Positions 25,072-33,637 of a stretch of DNA of 64,000 nt are shown here, piece after piece. The notes below the pieces were generated by a model. The model worked only from the letters and a program-made list of their open reading frames with translations, was not told the DNA's origin and did not search any database. The stretch is from Lachnospiraceae bacterium (GTDB lineage Bacteria > Bacillota > Clostridia > Lachnospirales > Lachnospiraceae): NCBI GenBank assembly GCA_017436305.1, contig JAFSDJ010000087.1, positions 91,281 through 155,280 of the forward strand, given 5' to 3'. How positions within the stretch are numbered: position 1 is the first letter of the stretch; each line of letters begins with the position of its first letter. Made by a program: the position numbers and the translations under genes.

Positions 25072-26964
25072 ATGACAAAGAAATTAAAGAGAAAGCTACG
25101 TAACATTATTTTAGGCGCAATTATTTTCGCCTGTGCCTGTGTCGTGGAACATTCCGCATCAGGTATAAATGCAAATCTTATATTAGGATTTTTTCTGGTT
25201 GCCTATTTTATTATAGGCGGTGATGTGGTGAAAAAAGCAGGTAATAACATTGTACACGGCAGAGTTATGGATGAGAATTTTCTTATGCTCATTGCCACAG
25301 TAGGAGCCTTTTGCGTAGGAGACAATGCGGAAGCGGTAGCCGTTATGCTTTTTTACCAGGTTGGTGAGTGGTTCCAGTCCTATGCAGTAAATAAGTCCAG
25401 AAAATCCATTTCAGACCTTATGGATATCAGACCGGATTATGCTAATGTAATTCGGGATGGCAAAGAAGAAGAGGTTGATCCGGAAGAAGTAAAAATCGGA
25501 GAAACCATTGTAGTAAAAGCCGGGGAGAAAATCCCACTTGACGGTGTTGTCACAAAAGGGAATACTACTGTTGACACTATGGCCTTAACCGGAGAAAGCG
25601 TACCAAGAGATGTGATTTTGGGGGATGATGTCATAAGTGGATGCATTAACCTTACCAGTGTTATAGAAATTCAGGTAACAAAAGAATTTGAACAGTCTAC
25701 CGTAGCAAAGATTTTAGACTTAGTAGAAAATGCCAGCAGTAAAAAGGCAGAGGCAGAAAACTTTATTTCTAAATTTGCAAAATACTATACCCCAACTATC
25801 GTGGTGTTAGCTGTTATGCTTGCATTTTTACCACCGCTTTTTATAGATGGACAATATTTTAAATGGATTTACAGAGCATTATCCTTCTTAGTTATTTCCT
25901 GCCCTTGTGCCCTGGTTATCTCTATTCCTTTAAGCTTTTTTGGAGGAATTGGCGGTGCCAGCAGAGAGGGCATTTTAGTAAAAGGCAGCAATTACTTAGA
26001 GATTTTATCAAAAGCAAGTATTGTTGTTATGGATAAAACCGGAACCCTTACAAAAGGAATCTTTAAGGTAAAAGAAATTCATCCTTCCAAGGAAAGCAAT
26101 TTATCAGAAGAAAAGCTGTTAGAGCTTACAGCATATAGCGAAAGCTACTCCAATCACCCAATTTCAAAATCCTTAAAAGAAGCTTATTTTGAAAAAGCAA
26201 AAGAAAAGGAGTTTGCAAAAGAAAGAATTGGTGAAATTAAGGAAATATCAGGATATGGCGTGGAGGCTAAAATTGACGGATGCGTCATATGTGTAGGAAA
26301 TGACAAACTGATGGAAAAATATCAAATTTCCTATGAAATGACACAAGCACCGGGAACCGTTATTTATGTGGCAAAAGAGAATCAATATCTTGGTTATCTT
26401 GTAATCGGTGATGAAATTAAGTCTGACAGTAAGCAGGCTGTTGCCCAGCTTAAAAAAGCAGGTGTGAAAGAAATTGTTATGCTTACCGGAGACAGAGTGG
26501 CAGCAGCAGAGGCTGTTGCAGGAGAACTTGGAATTAAAAAGGTCTTTTCAGAACTGCTTCCTGGTGATAAAGTAGATAAGGTAGAAGAATTATTAGCCCA
26601 AAAAGGCGAAAAAGAAGCACTTATTTTTGTTGGTGATGGAATTAACGATGCACCGGTATTAGCCAGAGCAGATGTGGGAATTGCCATGGGTGGTCTTGGT
26701 CAGGATGCAGCCATTGAAGCAGCTGACATTGTCATCATGACAGATGAACCAAGTAAAATTGCAAGAGCTATGGAAATTTCAAAAAAGACACTGACTATTG
26801 TAAAACAAAACATTGTGTTTGCCATCGGCATAAAAGTACTGGTACTTATATTGGCAGCAGTGGGAATTGCCAGCATGTGGCTTGCCATTTTTGCAGATGT
26901 AGGTGTGGCATTTTTAGCAATTTTAAATGCAATGCGTACTTTAAAATCAAAGTCAGCAAAGTAA
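25072..26964 (+). CDS. P1B-type heavy-metal-translocating ATPase (Cd/Zn/Pb type)
   Basis: A 630-residue efflux ATPase. It has the CPC membrane motif (Cys277-Pro-Cys279 in SCPCALVIS), the phosphorylation site DKTGTLTKG with Asp321, the SNHPISK motif, MLTGDR, and VGDGINDAPVLARADVGIAMG. The C-terminal helix pair contains the DVGVAFLAILNAMR stretch of the Cd/Zn group. The N-terminal HMA domain is absent; a separate HMA protein is encoded just upstream. With the CadC-like repressor this forms a metal-resistance locus. Confidence 0.94.
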   Translation: MTKKLKRKLRNIILGAIIFACACVVEHSASGINANLILGFFLVAYFIIGGDVVKKAGNNIVHGRVMDENFLMLIATVGAFCVGDNAEAVAVMLFYQVGEWFQSYAVNKSRKSISDLMDIRPDYANVIRDGKEEEVDPEEVKIGETIVVKAGEKIPLDGVVTKGNTTVDTMALTGESVPRDVILGDDVISGCINLTSVIEIQVTKEFEQSTVAKILDLVENASSKKAEAENFISKFAKYYTPTIVVLAVMLAFLPPLFIDGQYFKWIYRALSFLVISCPCALVISIPLSFFGGIGGASREGILVKGSNYLEILSKASIVVMDKTGTLTKGIFKVKEIHPSKESNLSEEKLLELTAYSESYSNHPISKSLKEAYFEKAKEKEFAKERIGEIKEISGYGVEAKIDGCVICVGNDKLMEKYQISYEMTQAPGTVIYVAKENQYLGYLVIGDEIKSDSKQAVAQLKKAGVKEIVMLTGDRVAAAEAVAGELGIKKVFSELLPGDKVDKVEELLAQKGEKEALIFVGDGINDAPVLARADVGIAMGGLGQDAAIEAADIVIMTDEPSKIARAMEISKKTLTIVKQNIVFAIGIKVLVLILAAVGIASMWLAIFADVGVAFLAILNAMRTLKSKSAK

Positions 26965-27023
26965 ACAGATTACCGGAAGAACACAAATAGTAATAGAAAC
27001 AGTAAAATAAAAGGAATAAGAGC

Positions 27024-27674
27024 ATGAAGCAAGTAAAGTTTACCTTGAATTTATCAGAAGAACAGATAATGGAAACAATAAAACGTTACCATTTTTCAGA
27101 GGAAGATTTACCTGCTTTATGCTCTTTTTTTCAGGCATTAAAGCCTTTAATACAAGGGAAAGCCTATTATGAAGTAATAAAAGAACCAAAAGAGAAACCG
27201 GATAACCTACAGTTTGTGGAGGAAGAAAGCTTTTTGGTGGCGATTGTTACTTTGGGAAAAGGGGCGGATAAGTTACATGAGCTGTATTTGGAGGCGGAAG
27301 ACATTCTGGCTGCTTATATGATTGACTGTTTAAGTTTTGATTTGCTAAGTCAGGCATATGACAAGCTGGCGGGACAGATAGAAAAGGAAGAAAAGCTTTA
27401 TATAGAGAAATATGAGTTTTTAGGAGGAAAATATCCTTTGGAAAGAATGGATGAAATTTTTCAGTATTTTTCCCAGGATGAAGTAACCTATAATGATGCT
27501 TATATGCTACTGCCGCAAAAAAGCGTAGTTTACTTAGGAAAGCTTACAGAGATAAAAGAAGAGAGCTGTCGGCATATTTGTGCATGTTGTGATAATACAA
27601 CGTGCCCTAACAGACAGCCTCTTCCCTATGGATATCAAAGAATTTTTGGAAAGGAAAAGGTCGAACCGGCTTAA
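27024..27674 (+). CDS. Vitamin B12-dependent methionine synthase activation-domain-like protein
   Basis: A 216-residue protein with an alpha-helical N-terminal half and a C-terminal part reading NDAYMLLPQKSVVYLGKL, then CRHICACCDNTTCPNRQP. That combination resembles clostridial stand-alone MetH reactivation-domain proteins, which end in a CxxC..CP cluster and have a PxKSV motif. The next gene is a corrinoid adenosyltransferase and a RACo-like protein lies at 37620, so a role in keeping a corrinoid enzyme active is plausible. The match is by eye and incomplete. Confidence 0.55.
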   Translation: MKQVKFTLNLSEEQIMETIKRYHFSEEDLPALCSFFQALKPLIQGKAYYEVIKEPKEKPDNLQFVEEESFLVAIVTLGKGADKLHELYLEAEDILAAYMIDCLSFDLLSQAYDKLAGQIEKEEKLYIEKYEFLGGKYPLERMDEIFQYFSQDEVTYNDAYMLLPQKSVVYLGKLTEIKEESCRHICACCDNTTCPNRQPLPYGYQRIFGKEKVEPA

Positions 27675-27682
27675 AATAAAAT

Positions 27683-28210
27683 ATGGAAAAAGGACTGATA
27701 CACGTATATCATGGAGATGGAAAAGGTAAAACTACTGCTGCAGTGGGCCTTGCAATCAGGGCAGCAGGGGCGCAAAAGCAGGTAATTTTTGCTCAGTTTT
27801 TAAAAGGAAGCCCTACCGGAGAATTGCAAAGCTTTGAAAAACTTTCCAATATCAGAGTGCTTCGTAGTAAAGAAGATTTGGGATTTTTTAAAAATATGAC
27901 ACCGGAAGAAAAAGAAAAATCGGAAAAAATTCATACGGAAATTATGCAACAGATTTTTTCCATTTTGGAAAAGGAATCAATTGATTTGGTGATTCTGGAT
28001 GAAATCACCTATCCATATGAATATGACAATGTTGACAGAAAATTAGTGGAAAAGCTGATACTTCAAAAACCGGATAATATAGAGCTTGTGATTACTGGTA
28101 GAAATCCGGCATCACTTTTTTTGGAAAGAGCGGATTATATAACTGAAATGAAAAAAATAAGGCATCCATTTGACAAGAACATACCAGCAAGATGTGGTGT
28201 TGAATATTAA
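27683..28210 (+). CDS. cobO: Cob(I)yrinic acid a,c-diamide adenosyltransferase (CobO/BtuR type)
   Basis: A 175-residue P-loop enzyme with HGDGKGKTTAAVGLAIRA at residues 10-27, FAQFLKGSPTGEL, LVILDEITYPYEYD (Walker B) and ITGRNP near the end. It transfers the adenosyl group of ATP to cobalt of cobinamides or cobalamin. It starts 8 bases after the preceding gene, implying one transcript. No cobalamin biosynthesis genes are nearby, so it probably serves salvage. Confidence 0.93.
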   Translation: MEKGLIHVYHGDGKGKTTAAVGLAIRAAGAQKQVIFAQFLKGSPTGELQSFEKLSNIRVLRSKEDLGFFKNMTPEEKEKSEKIHTEIMQQIFSILEKESIDLVILDEITYPYEYDNVDRKLVEKLILQKPDNIELVITGRNPASLFLERADYITEMKKIRHPFDKNIPARCGVEY

Positions 28211-28280
28211 AGGGTACGGTCTATAAGAATACTTTCAGTCAATTTGTATATTCCGGCACTTTATGAATGACATGGATGAA

Positions 28281-28317
28281 TTGTTACTGTTTACGAGGTA
28301 CGAGTGAACAGTAACAA
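28281..28317 (+). repeat. Short palindromic repeat, copy 2 of 2
   Basis: A perfect 11-bp stem, TTGTTACTGTT (28281-28291) with AACAGTAACAA (28307-28317), around the loop TACGAGGTACGAGTG. The same loop and a wobble-compensated stem occur at 7563-7599. Confidence 0.8.
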
Positions 28318-28352
28318 CTGTTACAATAATTTAAAAATTTAGAAAAAATAAG

Positions 28353-28381
28353 TTTCAAAACAGACAACTCTTTGCTATAAT
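28353..28381 (+). promoter_or_regulatory. Promoter of galE
   Basis: TTTCAA (28353-28358), a 17-base spacer, then TATAAT (28376-28381). Confidence 0.75.
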
Positions 28382-28421
28382 ATACCAATAAAAAGAAACA
28401 CTAAAAGAAAAGAGGCGCAAT

Positions 28422-29438
28422 ATGGCAATTTTAGTAACAGGTGGTGCCGGATTTATCGGAAGCCACACCGTAGTAGAATTACAAAATGCAGGATTTGACG
28501 TAGTAGTTGTTGATAATTTAGTAAATTCCAGCGAAAAGTCTTTAAAACGTGTAGAAGAGATTACAGGAAAGCCGGTAAAATTTTATAAGGCTGATATCTT
28601 GGACAAGGAAGCATTAGAAGAAGTATTCACAAAGGAATCCATTGATTCCTGTATTCATTTTGCCGGATTAAAGGCAGTTGGTGAATCGGTACAAAAGCCT
28701 TGGGAATATTACCACAATAACATTACAGGTACTTTAATTTTATTAGATGTTATGAGAAAACATCAGGTAAAAAATATCGTATTTTCTTCTTCTGCAACTG
28801 TATATGGTACTCCGAAGTTTGTACCGGTTACAGAAGAATGTCCAAAGGGAGAAATAACCAATCCTTATGGCCAGACAAAAGGCATGTTAGAGCAGGTGCT
28901 TTCTGATATTTACAAAGCAGACAATGAGTGGAATGTTATTCTTCTTCGTTATTTCAATCCAATTGGTGCTCACAAGAGCGGTAAAATTGGAGAAAATCCA
29001 AATGGCATTCCAAACAATCTGATGCCTTATATTACACAGGTTGCAGTAGGAAAACTGGAAAAACTGGGAGTATTTGGAAACGATTATGACACTCCTGACG
29101 GAACCGGTGTGAGAGATTATATTCATGTAGTGGATTTGGCAAAAGGGCATGTAAAAGCCATTGAGAAAATAGCGGAAAATCCGGGATTGAAAATTTACAA
29201 TCTTGGTACCGGAGTCGGCTACAGTGTATTAGATATTGTAAAGAATTTTGAAGAAGCCAACGGAATTAAGATTCCATACGAAATTAAAGAAAGACGTGCA
29301 GGCGACATCGCTACCAATTATGCAGATGCTTCTTTAGCCAAGAAAGAGCTTGGATGGGTAGCGGAGAATGGCATCAAGGAAATGTGCCAGGATGCGTGGA
29401 GATGGCAGAGTATGAATCCAAATGGATTTGAGGAGTAA
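28422..29438 (+). CDS. galE: UDP-glucose 4-epimerase
   Basis: A 338-residue short-chain dehydrogenase-type epimerase. NAD-binding GGAGFIGSHT is at residues 6-15, then HFAGLKAVGES, SSSATVYG and the catalytic pair in NPYGQTKGM (Tyr and Lys). RYFNPIGAHKSG and DGTGVRDYIHV are typical of GalE. It interconverts UDP-glucose and UDP-galactose and can feed the capsule locus. SD AGAGG lies before the ATG. Confidence 0.96.
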   Translation: MAILVTGGAGFIGSHTVVELQNAGFDVVVVDNLVNSSEKSLKRVEEITGKPVKFYKADILDKEALEEVFTKESIDSCIHFAGLKAVGESVQKPWEYYHNNITGTLILLDVMRKHQVKNIVFSSSATVYGTPKFVPVTEECPKGEITNPYGQTKGMLEQVLSDIYKADNEWNVILLRYFNPIGAHKSGKIGENPNGIPNNLMPYITQVAVGKLEKLGVFGNDYDTPDGTGVRDYIHVVDLAKGHVKAIEKIAENPGLKIYNLGTGVGYSVLDIVKNFEEANGIKIPYEIKERRAGDIATNYADASLAKKELGWVAENGIKEMCQDAWRWQSMNPNGFEE

Positions 29439-29499
29439 GACTTAAACCATAGATGAAGCCTGAGGCAAATGCTGTTAGGAAACGAAGGGTGCATAAAAC

Positions 29500-30294
29500 G
29501 TGAATCAAGAAATAATGAAAGAAGTTTTAGAACATTGTAAGAAATTAGCCATGAAAGCCGGGCAGGCAATTATGGAAATTTATAATGATGCAGATGATTT
29601 GCAGGTAGAATATAAAGACGGTGAGATGCCTTTAACGGTGGCAGACAGAGTTTCTAACCGGATTATAGTGGAAAACTTACGGAAAAAATATCCGGAATAT
29701 GCCATTTTATCAGAAGAAGAAAAGGACAATAAAGAAAGATTAGGCAATGATTACTGCTTTGTAATTGATCCTTTAGACGGAACCAAGGAATTTATTAAGA
29801 GAAACGGCCAGTTTACTGTAAATATTGCACTTTGCTATAAACAAAAAAGTATTCTTGGAGTTATTTATGTTCCTGTCACAGGTGAGTTATACTATGCTTT
29901 AAAAGGAGAAGGCAGTTATCTAAAGGAAGCAAATGGTAATATTCGCAAATTAATCGTATCGGACATTACAGAAACAGAAAAATTACGATTTGTTATGAGC
30001 AGCTCTCATGGCTGTAGTGAAATGGACGAACTGATAAAGAAGCATAATATTGTGAATTTTGTGAAAATGGGCAGTTCTCTGAAAGGATGCTTAATTGCAA
30101 AAGGAGAGGCAGAAGTTTATTATCGTTACAATCCTACTATGGAATGGGATACTGCTGCTATGCAGTGTATTGCCGAAGAAGCCGGAGCAATTTTTAAGCA
30201 GATGGATGACACAGAAATGTTGTATAACAGAGAAAATTCATTAAATAAAAAAGGATTTTATATTATCAATCATATAAAGAACAGGATTCGTTGA
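29500..30294 (+). CDS. CysQ-like 3'(2'),5'-bisphosphate nucleotidase / inositol monophosphatase family
   Basis: A 264-residue Mg-dependent phosphatase with LSEEEK near residue 65, DPLDGTKEFI near residue 88 and WDTAA near residue 220, the metal-site motifs of the family. The order and the KEFI variant fit CysQ, which hydrolyses PAP to AMP. An inositol- or sugar-phosphate substrate is not excluded. The start is GTG at 29500 with AAGGGTG upstream. It is followed by a terminator. Confidence 0.85.
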   Translation: MNQEIMKEVLEHCKKLAMKAGQAIMEIYNDADDLQVEYKDGEMPLTVADRVSNRIIVENLRKKYPEYAILSEEEKDNKERLGNDYCFVIDPLDGTKEFIKRNGQFTVNIALCYKQKSILGVIYVPVTGELYYALKGEGSYLKEANGNIRKLIVSDITETEKLRFVMSSSHGCSEMDELIKKHNIVNFVKMGSSLKGCLIAKGEAEVYYRYNPTMEWDTAAMQCIAEEAGAIFKQMDDTEMLYNRENSLNKKGFYIINHIKNRIR

Positions 30295-30311
30295 AATCTA
30301 AAAGAACAAGA

Positions 30312-30354
30312 GGCAGTTGCTATCGTTTATATAGGATAGTAGCTGTCTTTTTTT
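30312..30354 (+). terminator. Rho-independent terminator
   Basis: GGCAGTTGCTATC (30312-30324) pairs with GATAGTAGCTGTC (30335-30347), followed by a T run. Confidence 0.92.
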
Positions 30355-30454
30355 ATGTAGAGGGCACACTATTGTTTTAAAAATTGGTAGAAAGTAGTTG
30401 AAAACAAACTGTCACATACAATATAATAATGTCATTAAAAGGGGGGAAAATGAT

Positions 30455-31186
30455 ATGAATTTTAGAATTGCTGTCTGTGATGATGAGAAGGATATGCTTT
30501 CCATTCTTTCCGATTATCTGAATGCAGTTTTTTTAAAAAAAGGAGTTGAAATGGAATTGAGGGAGTTTACAGAGGGAAAGACTCTCTTAGAGCAACACCG
30601 CATAAAACCCTTCCAAGCTATATTTTTGGATATTTCCATGCCGGGAATAGATGGATTTCAGATTGCGGAAGTGCTTAGAAAGAAAAACAAAAGAGCAAAG
30701 ATTGTTTTTGTTACATCAAAGGATGAGCTTGTTTATCAAAGCTTTGATTATCAGCCATTTCATTTTATCAGAAAGGCTGAGGCCATAGAAATGGAAAAGC
30801 AGTTTGACCATGTAGTGGATAAACTGATTGATGATAGTAAAAATTGTGCAAAAATCAAGTTACTATTACCATATGGAACAACAGAAGAAGTTAACGTTAA
30901 TGATATTATTATGATTCAAAGTGATAAGAACTATTTGGAATATGAGTTTAATAATGGAAAAATTCTTCGTGTCAGAGAGAGTATGGCCATTGCTGAGGAA
31001 AATTTGCAGAAGTATGATTTTATCCGCATTAGCAGTAGGATTATGATTAATATAAGCTATGTGGTAAGAGTCAGGGAACGGGAAGGAGAAGTTGTTTTAA
31101 AATCTGGATATGTGTATTCTGTAAGTCGTAATTATAAAAAAAGTGTAATATCAGCTTATATGAAATACTTAAGGAGTAGAGTATGA
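30455..31186 (+). CDS. AgrA-type response regulator (receiver plus LytTR)
   Basis: A 243-residue regulator. The receiver domain (1-120) has the acidic pocket CDDEKD, phospho-acceptor Asp in AIFLDISMPGIDGF, and VTSKDE. The LytTR DNA-binding domain (about 140-240) includes DIIMIQSDKNYLEYEF and FIRISSRIMINISYV. The frame is open from 30398, but a G-rich SD favours 30455. It overlaps the histidine kinase gene by 4 bases (ATGA). The tandem repeat upstream of agrBD is its likely binding site. Confidence 0.9.
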   Translation: MNFRIAVCDDEKDMLSILSDYLNAVFLKKGVEMELREFTEGKTLLEQHRIKPFQAIFLDISMPGIDGFQIAEVLRKKNKRAKIVFVTSKDELVYQSFDYQPFHFIRKAEAIEMEKQFDHVVDKLIDDSKNCAKIKLLLPYGTTEEVNVNDIIMIQSDKNYLEYEFNNGKILRVRESMAIAEENLQKYDFIRISSRIMINISYVVRVREREGEVVLKSGYVYSVSRNYKKSVISAYMKYLRSRV

Positions 31187-32508
31187 GGGAAGTATTTTGG
31201 GGTTGTTATGAGAATTTGATAAACATTTTACAGGCTTTTATTCTTGTTGCTACAATAACCAGTATTTATGGGGTAAAATATTGGAAAAAGAAGCCCTTTC
31301 TCACAGTATTACTTGGAACGACAGTTTATTCCATATTACTTATCCTGTCAAATCACATTGTGGGATTTGAAGGATTTGGTATTATTGTCTTTGGTGTTTT
31401 AGTGGGGATTTATGCAATTTTTATGTTACAGGGAAAATGGATCGGCAAAATTCCGGTGGCTATGGTGGAAACATTAATTTTGATAATTGTGTCAACCGTT
31501 GTGTCACTTTTTACCTGCTGTATTACAGGAATAGATGGAGAGATGTTGGCATATTCCATATGTATAGAACGATTTATGGCACTTATTATGGCACAAGTAA
31601 TATTAGCCTTATGTATGAGAATTTTTGTGGCAGTATTGAAACGGCAAAAAAATCCATTTCCCTTTAATAAAAACGAGGGAAGTATTTTTACACTTATATT
31701 TTTAACTTCTCTTGTGATTTTCTTTTGTATTACCCAGACTGTTTTTACACAGGAATTGTCAGAACGCAATACTACAAGACTGTTGTGTTCCTGTGGTGGG
31801 CTGGTTTTGCTTAACATTATTTGCTTTTATATGCTAAATGACCTGACAAAAAAGCGGAAAATTGCAACCGAAAATCTTATCTTGAAAGAGCAGGCATTGT
31901 ATCAGGAAAAATACGCAAAAGAAGTAAAACAACAATATGATGAAATAAAGCGACTGCGCCATGATATGAAACAGCAGTACAGTGTTTTGGAAAATCTGCT
32001 TGTACAAAGAAAGTATCAGTTAATGGATGAATATTTGTTAAAATCTATTCAGGGAATTAATAGTAAGGAAAGTTTTATTTACATAAAAAATGAATATATA
32101 AATGCCATATTAAACAGGAAAATAAATCATGCCAGAGAGGAAGGCATTGAAGTAAGCTTAAATTCCATAGAAGAATTTTTAGGTGTAGACGAAATGGATA
32201 TGTGCAATTTATTAGGAAATCTGTTTGATAATGCAAGAGAAGCATGTGTGAAAGTAACCGGAAAACGTAAAATTGAGCTAAATCTTTTTCAGGATGCAGA
32301 TAAAATTCATGTGGAAATAAAAAATACTATTAAGGAATCAGTGTTAAAAAATAATGAGGAGCTTAAGTCTGATAAAAAAGACAGAGATGAACATGGATAT
32401 GGCATGAAAACCATAAAAGAGATTGTGGAAAAATACGAAGGACTTATGGATATATGGGAAGAAGGTGGAAAATTTTGTATTGGGATTGTTCTTTATATCG
32501 ATAAATAG
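31183..32508 (+). CDS. AgrC-type membrane sensor histidine kinase
   Basis: A 441-residue kinase. Six to seven hydrophobic segments fill residues 1-215. They are followed by a dimerisation helix with the H-box KRLRHDMKQQ and a GHKL ATPase domain with NLLGNLFDNAREAC (N box) and EHGYGMKTIKEIVEKY (G box). This is the HPK10 layout of AgrC, which senses the cyclic peptide made by AgrB and AgrD. It is co-transcribed with the regulator and precedes agrBD, so the order here is A-C then B-D. Confidence 0.9.
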   Translation: MREVFWGCYENLINILQAFILVATITSIYGVKYWKKKPFLTVLLGTTVYSILLILSNHIVGFEGFGIIVFGVLVGIYAIFMLQGKWIGKIPVAMVETLILIIVSTVVSLFTCCITGIDGEMLAYSICIERFMALIMAQVILALCMRIFVAVLKRQKNPFPFNKNEGSIFTLIFLTSLVIFFCITQTVFTQELSERNTTRLLCSCGGLVLLNIICFYMLNDLTKKRKIATENLILKEQALYQEKYAKEVKQQYDEIKRLRHDMKQQYSVLENLLVQRKYQLMDEYLLKSIQGINSKESFIYIKNEYINAILNRKINHAREEGIEVSLNSIEEFLGVDEMDMCNLLGNLFDNAREACVKVTGKRKIELNLFQDADKIHVEIKNTIKESVLKNNEELKSDKKDRDEHGYGMKTIKEIVEKYEGLMDIWEEGGKFCIGIVLYIDK

Positions 32509-32532
32509 CAGCTGAAATGTACTAATTTTCGT

Positions 32533-32572
32533 TAAAAATTACCAAACTTCCCTAAAAATTACCAAACTTCCC
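32533..32572 (+). promoter_or_regulatory. Tandem 20-bp direct repeat, candidate AgrA/LytTR operator
   Basis: TAAAAATTACCAAACTTCCC occurs twice in exact tandem (32533-32552, 32553-32572) and ends 7 bases before a -35 box. LytTR-family regulators bind direct repeats about two helical turns apart at such positions. Confidence 0.75.
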
Positions 32573-32579
32573 TAAAATC

Positions 32580-32608
32580 TTGTTAAAATTTCAAGAATGT
32601 TTTAACAT
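32580..32608 (+). promoter_or_regulatory. Promoter of agrBD
   Basis: TTGTTA (32580-32585), a 17-base spacer, then TAACAT (32603-32608). The weak boxes and the operator directly upstream suit an activated promoter. The leader that follows (about 135 bases) contains CTAATTG/CAATTAG and GGGACTGA/TCAGTCCC pairings. Confidence 0.65.
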
Positions 32609-32748
32609 AGAAGTTGCTAATTGGCTTTAGGGCAATTAGTGATTTTATTGGGACTGAATTTTAGGATATTGAAAGATTCGTGTATCTTTCTCCGCCATTA
32701 ATGTTAACTTCCTTATCAGTCCCAAGCTTTAAGTGAAGGAAATAGGGC

Positions 32749-33336
32749 ATGATAAGTAAAGTAGCCGGAAGTTTTTTTAGATTTTTCCAGGTAGATTCCA
32801 AAGTAGATGAAGAACGGTTGGAGATTTGCCGGTATGGTATGGAAATCCTTATATCTACCCTGATCAATATGATTTCTATTATGATCATAGGAGTAATTGG
32901 GGGAGCATGGCAGGAAAGTATGCTATTTCTAATATGCTTTTCTTTTCTAAGGAAGCAGACAGGAGGTTATCATGCAGGAAGTTATTTTACCTGCAATCTT
33001 TCCTTGATATTCTGTTACAGCATTCTTGTATGGAGTTATCAGAGTACGGTGGATGAGTTTGGATGGACAGGGATGATTATCATATACTGTATACATTTTC
33101 TAATATGGTACTTGTTTATGCCTGTTGAAAATGCCAATAAGCCTCTAAGTGACTTGCAGAAAAAAAGAGCAAAGAAATATAGCTTTGTTATTTCCATTAC
33201 ATATGCAATGGTATCCGCCTTTTGTCTTATATGGAATTTTAGAGAAGGACTTATGTTAACCTATTCGGTGATACTGACAGATATCTTAGCTCTAATTTCT
33301 ATAAAAAAGGGAAAAAAGGAGGATTTTCAAAAATGA
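32749..33336 (+). CDS. agrB: AgrB-type accessory gene regulator protease
   Basis: A 195-residue membrane cysteine protease. The catalytic pair His75 and Cys82 lies in RKQTGGYHAGSYFTCN, with the same seven-residue spacing as S. aureus AgrB. There are about five to six hydrophobic segments. It cleaves the C-terminal tail of AgrD and closes the peptide ring. The stop codon overlaps the AgrD start (ATGA at 33333), so the two are translationally coupled. Confidence 0.93.
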   Translation: MISKVAGSFFRFFQVDSKVDEERLEICRYGMEILISTLINMISIMIIGVIGGAWQESMLFLICFSFLRKQTGGYHAGSYFTCNLSLIFCYSILVWSYQSTVDEFGWTGMIIIYCIHFLIWYLFMPVENANKPLSDLQKKRAKKYSFVISITYAMVSAFCLIWNFREGLMLTYSVILTDILALISIKKGKKEDFQK

Positions 33337-33482
33337 AAAAAGAAAATCAAATCAGCAAATTCATCGTTGAGGTAACAACAAAGGTTGCAGCAGCAAGCGC
33401 AGGAGAGGCTTCTCTTTGGTACTTACATCAGCCAAAGGAGCCGGAAGCTTTAAGAAAATTTGTTGAAGAAAAACAGAAATAA
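33333..33482 (+). CDS. agrD: AgrD-type cyclic lactone autoinducer precursor
   Basis: A 49-residue prepeptide. It has an amphipathic leader (ISKFIVEVTTKVAAASAG), a candidate core EASLWYLH, and the conserved acidic tail QPKEPEALRKFVEE. The ring-forming residue of AgrD is usually Cys; here Ser stands in its place, predicting a lactone rather than a thiolactone ring, with SLWYL as the most likely five-residue ring. SD AAGGAGG lies inside the end of agrB. The quorum signal would be read by the AgrC-like kinase upstream. Confidence 0.88.
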   Translation: MKKENQISKFIVEVTTKVAAASAGEASLWYLHQPKEPEALRKFVEEKQK

Positions 33483-33493
33483 GAAAATTGTAT

Positions 33494-33541
33494 GAAAAAA
33501 AGCTTTTGCCTTACCGCTTTGGAGGGCAGAGGCTTTTTTTG
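33494..33541 (+). terminator. Rho-independent terminator after agrD
   Basis: AAAAAAAGC..TTTGCC pairs with GGCA..GGCTTTTTTT. Confidence 0.8.
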
Positions 33542-33598
33542 TATAGGATTAGTCTTTGTTTAGAATAATAAAAAAAATATAAAACTTCAAAATAGATA

Positions 33599-33626
33599 TT
33601 GCAATTTTGGAAATAAGTGATATATT
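33599..33626 (+). promoter_or_regulatory. Promoter of clpB
   Basis: TTGCAA (33599-33604), a 16-base spacer, then TATATT (33621-33626). Transcription would start just before the CIRCE element. Confidence 0.7.
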
Positions 33627-33637
33627 GAAGATATGAA

